A DNA stretch of 64,000 bases, from NCBI GenBank assembly GCA_964464635.1, contig CAYXGT010000001.1, positions 1-64,000 of the forward strand, read 5' to 3'. Made by a program: the position numbers and the translations under genes. Below, in pieces: positions 53,395 through 61,666 of this stretch (the stretch's first letter is position 1; every line of letters begins with the position of its first letter). Origin of the DNA: CAYLMG01 sp964464635 (GTDB lineage: Bacteria; Planctomycetota; Phycisphaerae; Sedimentisphaerales; Anaerobacaceae). The notes under the pieces were generated by a model, which worked only from the letters and a program-made list of their open reading frames with translations, did no database searches and was not told the DNA's origin.

Positions 53395-54369
53395 TTAAGC
53401 CTCCAAGAAGCTACCTTTTATCAGGTAGTTTTTTATGTAGTCGGAGATTGCGTCTTCGAGTGTTGTAGTTGGTTTTTTGTAGCCGGCTTTTTTGATTTTT
53501 GAGGTTTCGGCTTCGGTGTAGTACTGGTACTGCTTTTGAAGTTCGGCGGGCATATCGATGTATTCGATGTTCGGCTGTTTGTCCATAGCGGCAAAGACAG
53601 CCTTCACTAAATCGTTCCAGGTTCGAGCCCTTCCGGTACCGATATTGAAAAGGCCGTTGACCCTGGGATTGTCAAAAAAGAACAGCGTCTGCTCGACAGC
53701 ATCTTTTATATAAATGAAGTCACGAACGTATTCTCCGTCGGCATATTCGGGATTGTGAGATTTGAACAGCCGGACGGAGCCGCTTTTTATTATCTGCTCG
53801 TAGGCCTTTATGACGAAGCTTCGCATATCGGCCTTGTGGTATTCATTGGGGCCGAAAACGTTGAAGTATTTCAGGCCTGCGAATTTTTTCAGCAGGCCTG
53901 AACGCTTCGCCCATAAATCAAAAAGCTGCTTCGAGTAACCGTACATATTCAAAGGCCGCAGGATTTCTATTTTTTCTTCGTCGTCAGAAAAACCGGCAGA
54001 GCCGTCACCATAGGTCGCTGCGCTGGATGCGTAAATGAATCGTACGCGCGAGTCGGCTGACCAGTGTGCCAGGAGCTTGCTGTATTCATAATTGTTTTTC
54101 ATAAGGTATGAGGCGTTTGTCTCGGTAGTGTCGGTGCAGGCTCCCATATGGAAGATTGCCTCGACGGGCGGTGCGATTTTATTGTCCAGCAAAAGCTCGA
54201 GGAAATCATTTTTTTCGATGTAGTCTGCGAAGGAAAGATTGAGAAGATTTTTCCATTTTTCTTCCGAAGCCAATTCATCCACAACCAGAATATCATCGAT
54301 GCCGCGAGCATTCAGTGCAGCGATGACAGATGAGCCGATAAAACCCGCTCCGCCTGTAACGATTATCAT
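53395..54369 (-). CDS. hldD: ADP-L-glycero-D-manno-heptose 6-epimerase
   Basis: Makes ADP-L-glycero-D-manno-heptose for the LPS inner core. The 324-residue SDR epimerase begins MIIVTGGAGFIGSS (NAD(P)-binding GxxGxxG); the start at 54369 is chosen because an upstream ATG adds 16 unlikely residues. Other features: HMGACTDTTE, FIYASSAATYG, catalytic Tyr and Lys in NMYGYSKQLFD, FNVFGPNEYHK and DFIYIKDAVEQTLFF. These family-specific strings distinguish it from UDP-glucose 4-epimerase. With lptB it supports an LPS-bearing outer membrane. Confidence 0.93.
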   Translation of the reverse strand: MIIVTGGAGFIGSSVIAALNARGIDDILVVDELASEEKWKNLLNLSFADYIEKNDFLELLLDNKIAPPVEAIFHMGACTDTTETNASYLMKNNYEYSKLLAHWSADSRVRFIYASSAATYGDGSAGFSDDEEKIEILRPLNMYGYSKQLFDLWAKRSGLLKKFAGLKYFNVFGPNEYHKADMRSFVIKAYEQIIKSGSVRLFKSHNPEYADGEYVRDFIYIKDAVEQTLFFFDNPRVNGLFNIGTGRARTWNDLVKAVFAAMDKQPNIEYIDMPAELQKQYQYYTEAETSKIKKAGYKKPTTTLEDAISDYIKNYLIKGSFLEA

Positions 54370-54390
54370 AGACAGCTTCCTTAATATATA

Positions 54391-54436
54391 CCACGAGCTC
54401 TGAACTCGTAAAGGCACGGCCAGGATGGCCGTGCTA
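54391..54436. repeat. Dispersed CACGGCC palindrome repeat
   Basis: Contains ACGAG...CTCGT (54392-54408) and GCACGGCCAGGATGGCCGTG (hairpin arms GCACGGCC and GGCCGTGC). It is the same family as 14984-15030, 62819-62868 and 63936-63962. It lies directly upstream of hldD, in its leader region. Confidence 0.8.
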
Positions 54437-54492
54437 CATTAAGTTTAAATTCGGGAGAGGTTTATGTCAAATGTTAATAGTATGCGCACAAA

Positions 54493-54519
54493 AAAAACCG
54501 CTGATGATAAGCGGTTTTT
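54493..54519. terminator. Bidirectional-looking terminator
   Basis: A perfect 10-bp stem AAAAACCGCT / AGCGGTTTTT with a 7-nt loop; the arms give T-runs on both strands. It probably ends the short minus-strand transcript that begins near 54678. Confidence 0.8.
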
Positions 54520-54549
54520 ACTCAACAAGGGACAAGAAAATTGAATATA

Positions 54550-54645
54550 TCAGCAAAGGGCAATATAGCTTGCGATTGCTAAAAACAGAATCCGCTTTTT
54601 GCCGATAGTAAATGGAATCCAGAATTTATAATAAAATTTTTTCAT
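54550..54645 (-). CDS. Possible 31-residue membrane peptide with its own promoter and terminator
   Basis: The frame reads MKKFYYKFWIPFTIGKKRIL and continues with a hydrophobic FLAIASYIALC. Positive residues before a hydrophobic stretch are typical of small membrane peptides. It has a consensus-like promoter (54685-54714), GGTGGTG just before the ATG and a strong terminator (54493-54519) about 30 bp after its stop, giving a transcript of about 185 nt. Caution: 11 bp around FWIP also occur in the GTCATTCC repeat family, so the frame may be partly repeat-derived, or the transcript could be a non-coding RNA. Confidence 0.45.
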   Translation of the reverse strand: MKKFYYKFWIPFTIGKKRILFLAIASYIALC

Positions 54646-54684
54646 CACCACCACACCGAAAACCATCAGGCTCTTAACAGGTTC

Positions 54685-54714
54685 ATTATAGCAAAAACGG
54701 TATGGACAAGTCAA
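54685..54714 (-). promoter_or_regulatory. Promoter of the short transcript
   Basis: On the minus strand TTGACT, an 18-bp spacer and TATAAT. No annotated gene other than the small frame at 54550-54645 lies between it and the terminator. Confidence 0.65.
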
Positions 54715-54765
54715 GAAAATAGGGATTTTTTGTGTACTAAGCTGCTATATAACAAGAGGTTATGC

Positions 54766-54793
54766 AAAAAAGAAAATCCCGGTTTAATCCGGG
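54766..54793 (-). terminator. Terminator of the aldo/keto-reductase operon
   Basis: Stem CCCGG/CCGGG (with a TTTAAT loop) 26 bp after the aldo/keto-reductase stop. On the minus strand it is followed by ATTTTCTTTTTT. It ends the minus-strand run that begins at 61170. Confidence 0.75.
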
Positions 54794-54818
54794 GTTGATA
54801 TTCCAAAATATACAGGTT

Positions 54819-56039
54819 TTAAGCCAACTTTTGTACAGCCTGTCTCATTATTTGTGCAATCGGCAGGTGATTGGGACAGAGTTTGTGAGCCATTGAATAA
54901 TCAGCGGAGAGCAGTTTTGCCTTCGCGGCTGACGGCAGCAGAGCGAAATTTTCTTTTGCGAGGATTGTCTCGCCGTAGCTGTTGTGGTACATCATATATC
55001 GCATAACCTCTGCGATGTACGGCATATCGGGACAGGCAGAAGAACAAATCCGGGCACAGCCTGCACAGTAGTCACTTTTTGTACTGCTGGCATAGTCACT
55101 AAGGGCCTGCCGGTCTGCTTTTGTGAGCTGCTGTTTGACGATGACAGCATTTATGTTTTCCTGCAATTCGGGAACAGACTTCATACCGATGCAGGCGGAT
55201 GCGATTCGACCGTCCTGCAGGATTGATTTGATTCTTGCCTGCAGCTCGGTGTATCCTTTGTCCATAAAGTGTTTATAAACTTTCTTATCTTCTTCGGTGA
55301 ATTCCTCGCCGGGTCTGACCCTCAGGCCGAGAGTTTTCATAGCAACCAGACCGACGCCGGCCTTTTGACAGGCGTCAATCGCTTTTTTCATATCATCATC
55401 GAGCATCAGGCGGAAGTTATAACTCGTCATTATCGCATCAATCCAGCCGAGCTTTACAGCGGCCGTCATACATTGGGGCATATTGCTGTGTGTGCTGAAG
55501 CCGAAGAATTTTATTTTCTTCTGCTTTTTTGCTTTTTCGGCCCACTGTTTCAAATCTTCTGTAAGCATCGCCGGGTCTGACAGGCCGTGAAACTGATAAA
55601 AATCGATGTAATCGGTCTTCATATTTTCCAGAGAAGCATTCAGGCGACTTTCAATATCGGCGACGGTTCTTGCGCGCGAAGCCTTCGTTACAATGAACAG
55701 CTTCTTTCGCAGATTCGAGTCGCTTTCGATGAGTTTACCGATTGTAGCCTCGCTGTTTCCGCCCATATAGTTACTCGCGGTATCGAAGTAAGTGACATCG
55801 TTTCGAATTGCAGCTTGCAAGATAACGAGACTATCGAGTCTGTTGCCGCCAATTGACAAACAAGGCACTTTAACGCCTGTTTTGCCGAGCTTTCTGAGGG
55901 GTATTTTGGATTTTTTCCCGGCTGGCGCGTTGGGGTCAGTTGTATTCGGGTCGCCAGCAAGGATTTTTGAGAGCTGAGTGAAAAAAGGCAATGCCCCCGC
56001 GGCGCCGACGGACTTGAGGAATTTTCTTCTATCGAGCAT
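54819..56039 (-). CDS. Tat-exported aldo/keto reductase with Cys-rich C-terminus
   Basis: A 406-residue NAD(P)H-dependent oxidoreductase. The N-terminus is a twin-arginine signal (MLDRRKFLKSVGAAGALPFF). The AKR barrel keeps the Asp-Tyr-Lys-His tetrad: FDTASNYMGG, IVTKAS and FYQFHG. The C-terminal 110 residues carry CAGCARICSSACPD, a ferredoxin-like cysteine pattern that may hold an Fe-S cluster. Such Tat/AKR/Fe-S proteins are frequent in planctomycetes. It is a paralogue of the gene upstream and the last in a five-gene run beside the Tat translocase. Substrate is unknown. Confidence 0.9.
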   Translation of the reverse strand: MLDRRKFLKSVGAAGALPFFTQLSKILAGDPNTTDPNAPAGKKSKIPLRKLGKTGVKVPCLSIGGNRLDSLVILQAAIRNDVTYFDTASNYMGGNSEATIGKLIESDSNLRKKLFIVTKASRARTVADIESRLNASLENMKTDYIDFYQFHGLSDPAMLTEDLKQWAEKAKKQKKIKFFGFSTHSNMPQCMTAAVKLGWIDAIMTSYNFRLMLDDDMKKAIDACQKAGVGLVAMKTLGLRVRPGEEFTEEDKKVYKHFMDKGYTELQARIKSILQDGRIASACIGMKSVPELQENINAVIVKQQLTKADRQALSDYASSTKSDYCAGCARICSSACPDMPYIAEVMRYMMYHNSYGETILAKENFALLPSAAKAKLLSADYSMAHKLCPNHLPIAQIMRQAVQKLA

Positions 56040-56092
56040 TTTATTTTGTGCCCCATTCTCTAAAACTATATTTGTTTACCGCCGTGAATATA

Positions 56093-57340
56093 TCAGGCTA
56101 ATTTTTTTGCAGCCTCTCTCATAAGACTTCTTATGGGCAGCCTGTTCGGACATTTTGCTTCTGCAAGTGAGTAGTCCACGTTAAGCAATCCTGCCTTTGT
56201 CGCAGAGGGCAATTGAGCGAAAAGGTCTCTTGCCATTTTGCGGTCGCCGTAGCTGTTATAGTACATAAGGTATCGCATAATATCGGCTACGTATGGCATA
56301 TCGGGTGCCGCACTTTCACATATTTGCGAGCAGCCGGCGCAATAGCCGTCACAGTTTTTCTTTGCATATTCAGCGAAGAAAGCAACGTCTTTTTCATCAA
56401 GCGGGGTTTTGTCGAGGACGGCATCGACGCCGAGGACAAGATGCTCTATGCTGCCTCTGCCGACACCGACACAAGCAGTGCAGAAGCGTTTGTCCTGCAG
56501 GACAACCTTTACCTTTGCCTGACCTTCGGTGAAGCCTTTTTTGGTGAAGTAATCGATTAGCTCTTGTTCCTTATCGGTCCGCTGTCTGGTTCTCTGGGCC
56601 TGTGTTTTCATAGCAATAAGAGCGATACCTTTTTCGTGACAGGCCTGTACGGCCTCCTGCATTTTAGTATCCTGCATCACGTTGTAGTTGTAGCTTGTCA
56701 TAACAGCGTCAATCCAGCCGGTTTGCGCAGCGGCTAAAAGGTGGTCAGCCATATTTGAATGGGTGGTGAAACCTATATATTTTATGAGTTTTCGTTTTTT
56801 TGCATCTTCGGCCCATTTTCGCAGGTCATCATTAAGCTGGCTGGCATTGCGGAGTCCGTGTAAGTAGTAAAGGTCGATATAGTCCGTGTTCATTCTTTTG
56901 AAGGACTCGCGAAGACAAGCTTCAAGCTCTCCTGGTGTGCCCCCGCTCTTGGAGGTAAGAAACATTTTTTTACGCAGCTCGGGCTGTTTTTCGAGAATTT
57001 TTCCGATACCAATTTCGGCGTTTCCGTTTGCGTAGCTGTAGGCACAGTCCCAGTAGTGTACGCCAAGCTGGAGTGCTTTTCTGAGGACGGCCTGCTGCTC
57101 GAGTGCATTGAACATTACACCGAGTGAAAAGGCCGGGATTTTATAATCGTATTTACCGAACTTTCGCAGGGGTATCTTGGGGGTTTTTGGTTCGGCCGTG
57201 TTAGGGTCGGCTACGTTTGCATCGTTTGCATCGTTTGCATCAGCTAACAGGCCCTTTGAAAGGAAGGCAGAACCTGCACCGGCTGCGGCTACTGTTTTCA
57301 GGAAGTTTCTCCTGTTTATGGTATTTTTTTCGTTCGACAT
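56093..57340 (-). CDS. Tat-exported aldo/keto reductase with Cys-rich C-terminus (paralogue)
   Basis: A 415-residue relative of the next gene. Twin-arginine signal INRRNFLKTVAAAGAGSAFL, then a short DAN repeat (DANDANDANV, from a tandem repeat of 9 bp) before the barrel. Catalytic tetrad: WDCAYSYANG, LTSKSGG and YYLHG. The C-terminal CAGCSQICESAAPD retains three cysteines and has one fewer than the paralogue. It lies 17 bp downstream of the Fe-S membrane protein gene, in the same operon, so the two probably exchange electrons. Confidence 0.9.
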   Translation of the reverse strand: MSNEKNTINRRNFLKTVAAAGAGSAFLSKGLLADANDANDANVADPNTAEPKTPKIPLRKFGKYDYKIPAFSLGVMFNALEQQAVLRKALQLGVHYWDCAYSYANGNAEIGIGKILEKQPELRKKMFLTSKSGGTPGELEACLRESFKRMNTDYIDLYYLHGLRNASQLNDDLRKWAEDAKKRKLIKYIGFTTHSNMADHLLAAAQTGWIDAVMTSYNYNVMQDTKMQEAVQACHEKGIALIAMKTQAQRTRQRTDKEQELIDYFTKKGFTEGQAKVKVVLQDKRFCTACVGVGRGSIEHLVLGVDAVLDKTPLDEKDVAFFAEYAKKNCDGYCAGCSQICESAAPDMPYVADIMRYLMYYNSYGDRKMARDLFAQLPSATKAGLLNVDYSLAEAKCPNRLPIRSLMREAAKKLA

Positions 57341-57357
57341 TTTTCTATTCTCCTAAA

Positions 57358-59103
57358 TTAGAGAAGTAATTTTCTATCTGTGCTTCTGCTTTCACCTTCG
57401 GCAGAGACTCTTATAGCTTTTTTACCGCTGACAGGACATTCGTGTTCGCAAATGCCGCAGCCGATACAACGTTCGATATCAACATAGGGTCGCTGCAAAC
57501 GTACCTGGATGTGAATTTTCGAGCCTTCAGCGGGAATTTTTGCAAATTTAACCTCTTTTGAAATTGTTATAGCGTTATTTGTATTTGTTACTATTTTACC
57601 CTTTTGACTCCCATCGAGACTGCAATAGTAATCACCGGTTGCGAATTTGTCAAGCGTTAAATTATTTTCGACGGTCTCGATTGTATTTCCGACGACTTTT
57701 TTTACTGTTAACAGGCCGTCTCTTACGGTACTGAAATATTCCCGTGTAAAAATTGCCTTCGGGCTTACGGGGCAGTTTTCCTCGCAGACGATACAGGGTT
57801 TGTCGAAAGCCCAGGACAGGCATCTGTTTCTGTCAACGAAGGCAGTACCTAATTTGAGAGGGCCTTTGTCGACAAAGTCACCTGTGCCGAGTTTTTCATC
57901 GATAGTTATTTTTCTGATTGCAGCGGTGGGACAAATTTGTGAGCAGGCGATGCAATTTAGCTGACAGCCGCTGGTGCCTATTCGATTATTAAGAATAGGT
58001 GTCCAGAGCGCTTCAAGGCCTTTATCGAGACCTGCCGGCTGAAGAACGTTCGTCGGGCAGATGCGCATACACTGTCCGCACTTGATACAGCGTTTGAGGA
58101 ATTCAGGCTCAGCAAGTGAGCCGGGGGGACGAATTAATTTATGAGGCCAGTTGGCTTTGATTTTACCGGCGAGCCTTACTGCAGGGACAGCCAGAAGACC
58201 CGAAGCGAGTGACAAAACGAAGCCGCGTCTCGAGATATCAGGATTGGTGACTTCGCCCGCAAGCGAAGGTCTTACCTGGTAGCGGATTACATTATCTTTT
58301 GTTTTGCAGTCCTGACGGCAGTTAAAACAGAGGACACATTCTGAAATTTTTATGTCTGCTGAGGGCTCACAGGCGCCTTCGCAATGCTGCTCACAGAATT
58401 TGCAATTCGAGCAGGTTTTTGTTTTTTTGCCGATACGCCAGATTGAGAACCGGCTTAAGACGGCGAACAATGCGCCGAGGGGACATATAAAGCGACAGTA
58501 GAAACGCGGGATTACAAAGTTGAGTAAGACAGCGGCGAGAAAGATTGCAAAGATTACAAAAGTTGTGTCGTAGAACCGCTGAGATACCGAGAGGATATTG
58601 ACGGAGCCATCGGCTATAGGCATCAGGATAAGATTGAATGAGCGTGTAACCAGCGGGATTGGGTCGAGCAGGCCGGTCTGCAAAGTCGCAGCCAGCGAGG
58701 GAAAGGCAGCGGTAATGAGCAGGAAAATTAAGATGAAATATTTTATTGACTGGGCCTTTCGGTATCTGTTGAGCTTTATTTTCTGAGCGGCGGTTTTTTT
58801 GCGTGAGCCGAGATAACCGAAGAAGTGATGGATTGAGCCGAAAGGGCAGAGCCAGCTGCAGAAGAACCTGCCGAAAATGATTGTCAGGATTACGGTCAGC
58901 AGTGCCCACAGCAACGTCCAGTAAAGGGTATGGGTGGTGAGGATTGTGCCCAGTGCAACGAGGGGGTCGAGGCTGAGGAACAGGTTTACCGGCCAGTTTC
59001 GCAGTTGCCAGAATTTGCCGCCGTAGGTAGTGACAATGCAGAACCAAACGAAGAGTGTGAAAAAGAAAATCTGGCTTATTCTTCTTACAGTAACTATTTT
59101 CAT
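57358..59103 (-). CDS. Polyferredoxin membrane protein, NapH/NapG-like fusion
   Basis: A 581-residue electron-transfer protein. The first part (about 1-270) is like NapH: membrane helices, the paired cysteine motifs FFCSWLCPFG (80-89) and FYCRFICPLG (201-210), and a ferredoxin pair around 231-267. At 291-302 a twin-arginine motif SRRGFVLSLASG with a hydrophobic stretch begins the second part, which is like NapG, with more 4Fe-4S motifs (CIKCGQCMRICP, CQLNCIACSQICP, CIVCEENCP, CIGCGICEHECP). So membrane and periplasmic ferredoxin modules seem joined, with an internal Tat-like element. It is between the AKR and DUF362 genes. Confidence 0.88.
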   Translation of the reverse strand: MKIVTVRRISQIFFFTLFVWFCIVTTYGGKFWQLRNWPVNLFLSLDPLVALGTILTTHTLYWTLLWALLTVILTIIFGRFFCSWLCPFGSIHHFFGYLGSRKKTAAQKIKLNRYRKAQSIKYFILIFLLITAAFPSLAATLQTGLLDPIPLVTRSFNLILMPIADGSVNILSVSQRFYDTTFVIFAIFLAAVLLNFVIPRFYCRFICPLGALFAVLSRFSIWRIGKKTKTCSNCKFCEQHCEGACEPSADIKISECVLCFNCRQDCKTKDNVIRYQVRPSLAGEVTNPDISRRGFVLSLASGLLAVPAVRLAGKIKANWPHKLIRPPGSLAEPEFLKRCIKCGQCMRICPTNVLQPAGLDKGLEALWTPILNNRIGTSGCQLNCIACSQICPTAAIRKITIDEKLGTGDFVDKGPLKLGTAFVDRNRCLSWAFDKPCIVCEENCPVSPKAIFTREYFSTVRDGLLTVKKVVGNTIETVENNLTLDKFATGDYYCSLDGSQKGKIVTNTNNAITISKEVKFAKIPAEGSKIHIQVRLQRPYVDIERCIGCGICEHECPVSGKKAIRVSAEGESRSTDRKLLL

Positions 59104-59116
59104 AAGATTATAGCTT

Positions 59117-60112
59117 TCAGGTTACATTCGCGATAATTGGTTTTAGAGACTGGTAATCGGCTGTGCCGGCGCCTGCTGACTGGGCTTTTGCGAGATAGGG
59201 CAGGTCGGCGGGTTTAAGGCCGAGCAGTGAGCAGCCGAAAGAGTCCGCTGCGACGGGATCACAGCTTGCGATGACGGTATCGGTCCTTTTCAAATCCGAG
59301 AACGAACCGCCGGTCGGGCCGTTGGTTACCATAGTCTCGGTGCCGTCGAGTATGACAAGGGTCGGCTTTACGAGCATAACGAGCTCGGCGATGATTGTGT
59401 TAATGTCCTGATGAAAGAGATTACGCCGGCCTCCGAGCAAGCCGTAAAAGTTTTTCATAGACATCGAGGCAGCCGCCCTGCTGTGACTTTTTACAGGTGC
59501 AATGCCGATGAGCTTGTCAGCTTTTGCGAGCGGCTCGTAGAGGACAGGCCAGTTTCTGATGTATTTGGATTTTTCGAGCGTTGTCGGTCTGAACAGGTTC
59601 AGTTTGGGCAGGATGACTTCGGCACCGGCTTGTGTGGCGGCTTTGCCGATTTGGCTGATAGTAAAACAGCTCGCGGGATTGTTGATGGGATTATCAGTAA
59701 TGTAAACCCGCTTTGCCTTAGCTCTGCTGTAGCAAAGCCGTATAACTTCTGCGACGAGGCCGGGATTTGCAGTAGCGCCGAGAGCGGGTACGGAAGTGAA
59801 AGCGACGTTGGGCTTTATGACGACGGTTTCATTGGGCTTTACAAATCTTTCTATACCACCGAGCAAATCAATTGCCTTATCGACGGTTTTTACCCTGTCG
59901 GGGCCTTTAACGATACTGATAGTCCGGCCCTGGACAGCAGGGATGGAAAAATCGGGTATAGTGACAAGGTCGGAGGGCGGCTGAGCGGAGGGGCCCTGCC
60001 TGTCGTAAAGGGTTTTAGCGATGACTCCTGCTGCGGCGATGGACAGGCCGGCCTTTACGGCCCTTGCGAGAAACCTTCTTCTGTTTAATTGTTGCTCATT
60101 CTTTTCGTTCAT
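59117..60112 (-). CDS. Tat-exported DUF362-domain protein
   Basis: A 331-residue protein with a twin-arginine signal (LNRRRFLARAVKAGLSIAAA) and a DUF362 domain (about 55-325): VVIKPNVAFTSVPALGATAN, then VYITDNPINNPASCFTIS, KSHSRAAASMSMKNFYGLLG and ILDGTETMVTNGPTGG. DUF362 proteins often accompany ferredoxin domains and are thought to be redox-related; the function is unknown. The ATG overlaps the stop of the upstream gene by 4 bp (ATGA), so their translation is coupled. Confidence 0.9.
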   Translation of the reverse strand: MNEKNEQQLNRRRFLARAVKAGLSIAAAGVIAKTLYDRQGPSAQPPSDLVTIPDFSIPAVQGRTISIVKGPDRVKTVDKAIDLLGGIERFVKPNETVVIKPNVAFTSVPALGATANPGLVAEVIRLCYSRAKAKRVYITDNPINNPASCFTISQIGKAATQAGAEVILPKLNLFRPTTLEKSKYIRNWPVLYEPLAKADKLIGIAPVKSHSRAAASMSMKNFYGLLGGRRNLFHQDINTIIAELVMLVKPTLVILDGTETMVTNGPTGGSFSDLKRTDTVIASCDPVAADSFGCSLLGLKPADLPYLAKAQSAGAGTADYQSLKPIIANVT

Positions 60113-61170
60113 TTTTCGGTGTCCGTTTTGAGAATAACATTCAGCAGCCGGGCAAGCCTGACAGCGGTCTCGATATCGTCGGCTTCGTGAATGCCTGCCA
60201 CGACAGGGCCGTTATTGAAGACAAGCTCGATTGTGCCGTAGAAATCGAGCAGTCGTGCCTTATCTATACTGATATCGGCTGATTTTTCTTCTGCGCCGGT
60301 ATTGATAAGGAATTTACAGTAACCTTCTGCCAATTGTTCGGCGTTTTTCTCGTCGGGCCGCTCGCTCAGGAAAATAGTAACATTCGAGCCGTCAATATTG
60401 TAAACGGCTGTGAAAGTATTGTCGAAGCCATCGAAACCGAGTGCGTTTCCGGTATAAAATTTTATGCTGCCCGGTATTAAATTATCTCCTGCAGTGATTA
60501 GCTGCTGCGGGAAAGAAAATTGTCTCTGGTCGGGCAGCTCTGCGGAGAGCTGCTTTGCGAATTCGGTCATCGCATTGAAAAGGGGCTCTGATTCGGCGGA
60601 GCCGATGAGCTCGATATAGTATTTGCCCTTCACGAAAAAAATCGCGTTTTCAGTTCTGTAACCGAAGTTTGTTTCGAAAAGAGCCCCCACTGCTTCGCTT
60701 TTGCGAAGCAAAATGGTGGGGGGTAAGGCGTCCGGCCTTTTCTGGATGCTGAAAACGCTGAAGGCATTTGCAGGCTCGGCCATATCATAAACGTAGAACT
60801 CAAACATCAACTGCTCATTGTTCTTACTTTTGAGCCAGCTTGTGTAAAGCATTTCAAAGCCGGAATCGACGTAAAAGGGGGCTTTGCCGTCAATCTTTTC
60901 ATAGAGATTTTCAGCACTATAGACGGCGATTTCAGAAAGCGGCTCGAAACCGTCGGGAACAATTGAGTCCAAAAGACTATCGAGACTTTTCGGTGCGTCA
61001 GGAGTAACAATAGTTGAAGAAGTTTTAAGATTGAATTGCGGTATAACGATTGAAAGACCGATAATAAAAAGGACGGCTAATAAGAAAATGCTGATAACTG
61101 ATTCTCCACAGGACACCTTACGGTGGTGGCGAGTCGTTTTGCCCCGAGTCTGTGCCATTACAGGCTCCAT
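60109..61170 (-). CDS. Membrane-anchored hypothetical protein (DUF6599-like)
   Basis: A 353-residue protein with a basic N-terminus, one membrane helix (about 27-48) and a periplasmic domain (about 60-350). SLLDSIVPDGFEPLSEIAVY, ENLYEKIDGKAPFYVDSGFE and MLYTSW resemble the DUF6599 proteins found beside Tat/DUF362 genes; the match is from memory. A second ATG at 61158 is possible. Residues about 150-162 are encoded by an in-frame palindromic repeat (60684-60722). It is first in the minus-strand operon and diverges from tatA across 190 bp. Confidence 0.65.
   Translation of the reverse strand: MEPVMAQTRGKTTRHHRKVSCGESVISIFLLAVLFIIGLSIVIPQFNLKTSSTIVTPDAPKSLDSLLDSIVPDGFEPLSEIAVYSAENLYEKIDGKAPFYVDSGFEMLYTSWLKSKNNEQLMFEFYVYDMAEPANAFSVFSIQKRPDALPPTILLRKSEAVGALFETNFGYRTENAIFFVKGKYYIELIGSAESEPLFNAMTEFAKQLSAELPDQRQFSFPQQLITAGDNLIPGSIKFYTGNALGFDGFDNTFTAVYNIDGSNVTIFLSERPDEKNAEQLAEGYCKFLINTGAEEKSADISIDKARLLDFYGTIELVFNNGPVVAGIHEADDIETAVRLARLLNVILKTDTEK
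60684..60722. repeat. Hairpin repeat inside a coding region
   Basis: Arms CCCCCAC / GTGGGGG enclose TGCTTCGC / GCGAAGCA around a TTTT loop, with a five-base bulge AAATG. The segment encodes PPTILLRKSEAVG on the minus strand, and the frame is intact. It looks like a dispersed palindrome that was tolerated in a surface loop. Confidence 0.75.
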
Positions 61171-61360
61171 AGTTTTTGTTGCCGGTTCAGCTAAACCAAT
61201 ATACGGGGATTATAATAATTTTTTGGTCTTTGTCAATTGCAGCCCCGTGAGATAACTTCACATCCGGCGGATTGAAGGGATTGTGAGCAGACGATAAAGG
61301 CTGTTGACAGGCTTGTTTTCGGGCTGATATAATGGTTTGGAATGAAATAAGGAGATTGAT

Positions 61361-61630
61361 ATGACTGAATATATTCGATGCCTGGCTTTCTGGACGCCCG
61401 GGCCTGTAGAGATTATCGTAATTCTTATCGTGGCACTGCTGATATTCGGCAGGCGGCTTCCCGAGATTGCCAGAAGCATAGGCAGAAGCCTGACTGAGTT
61501 TAAAAAAGGCCTAAACGAAGCCAAAGAAACCAAAGACGAAATCGAAAATGATGTAAAGCAAATTAAAAACGACGTAGAAAAAGAGACAAAAGACACCTCA
61601 GGCAGTAACAATGCTGAAAAAGTCGATTAG
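61361..61630 (+). CDS. tatA: Twin-arginine translocase subunit TatA
   Basis: An 89-residue protein of the TatA family, which forms the size-fitting pore for folded proteins. It has a single membrane helix with PGPVEIIVILIVALLIFG, the hinge FGRRLPEIARSIG and an amphipathic helix, then a charged, lysine/glutamate-rich tail (ETKDEIENDVKQIKNDVEKE). GGAG precedes the ATG. It is 36 bp before tatC. No tatB is adjacent, as in minimal TatAC systems. It lies next to several Tat-signal genes on the opposite strand. Confidence 0.93.
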   Translation: MTEYIRCLAFWTPGPVEIIVILIVALLIFGRRLPEIARSIGRSLTEFKKGLNEAKETKDEIENDVKQIKNDVEKETKDTSGSNNAEKVD

Positions 61631-61666
61631 CAACCAGGCTTCGCCGGAAAACAATAGCATATCACA

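Noticed and set aside
57223..57245. Tandem CATCGTTTG repeat as a mobile element
   Set aside because: It is a short in-frame microsatellite coding for DAN in the linker after a Tat signal, a normal variable region.
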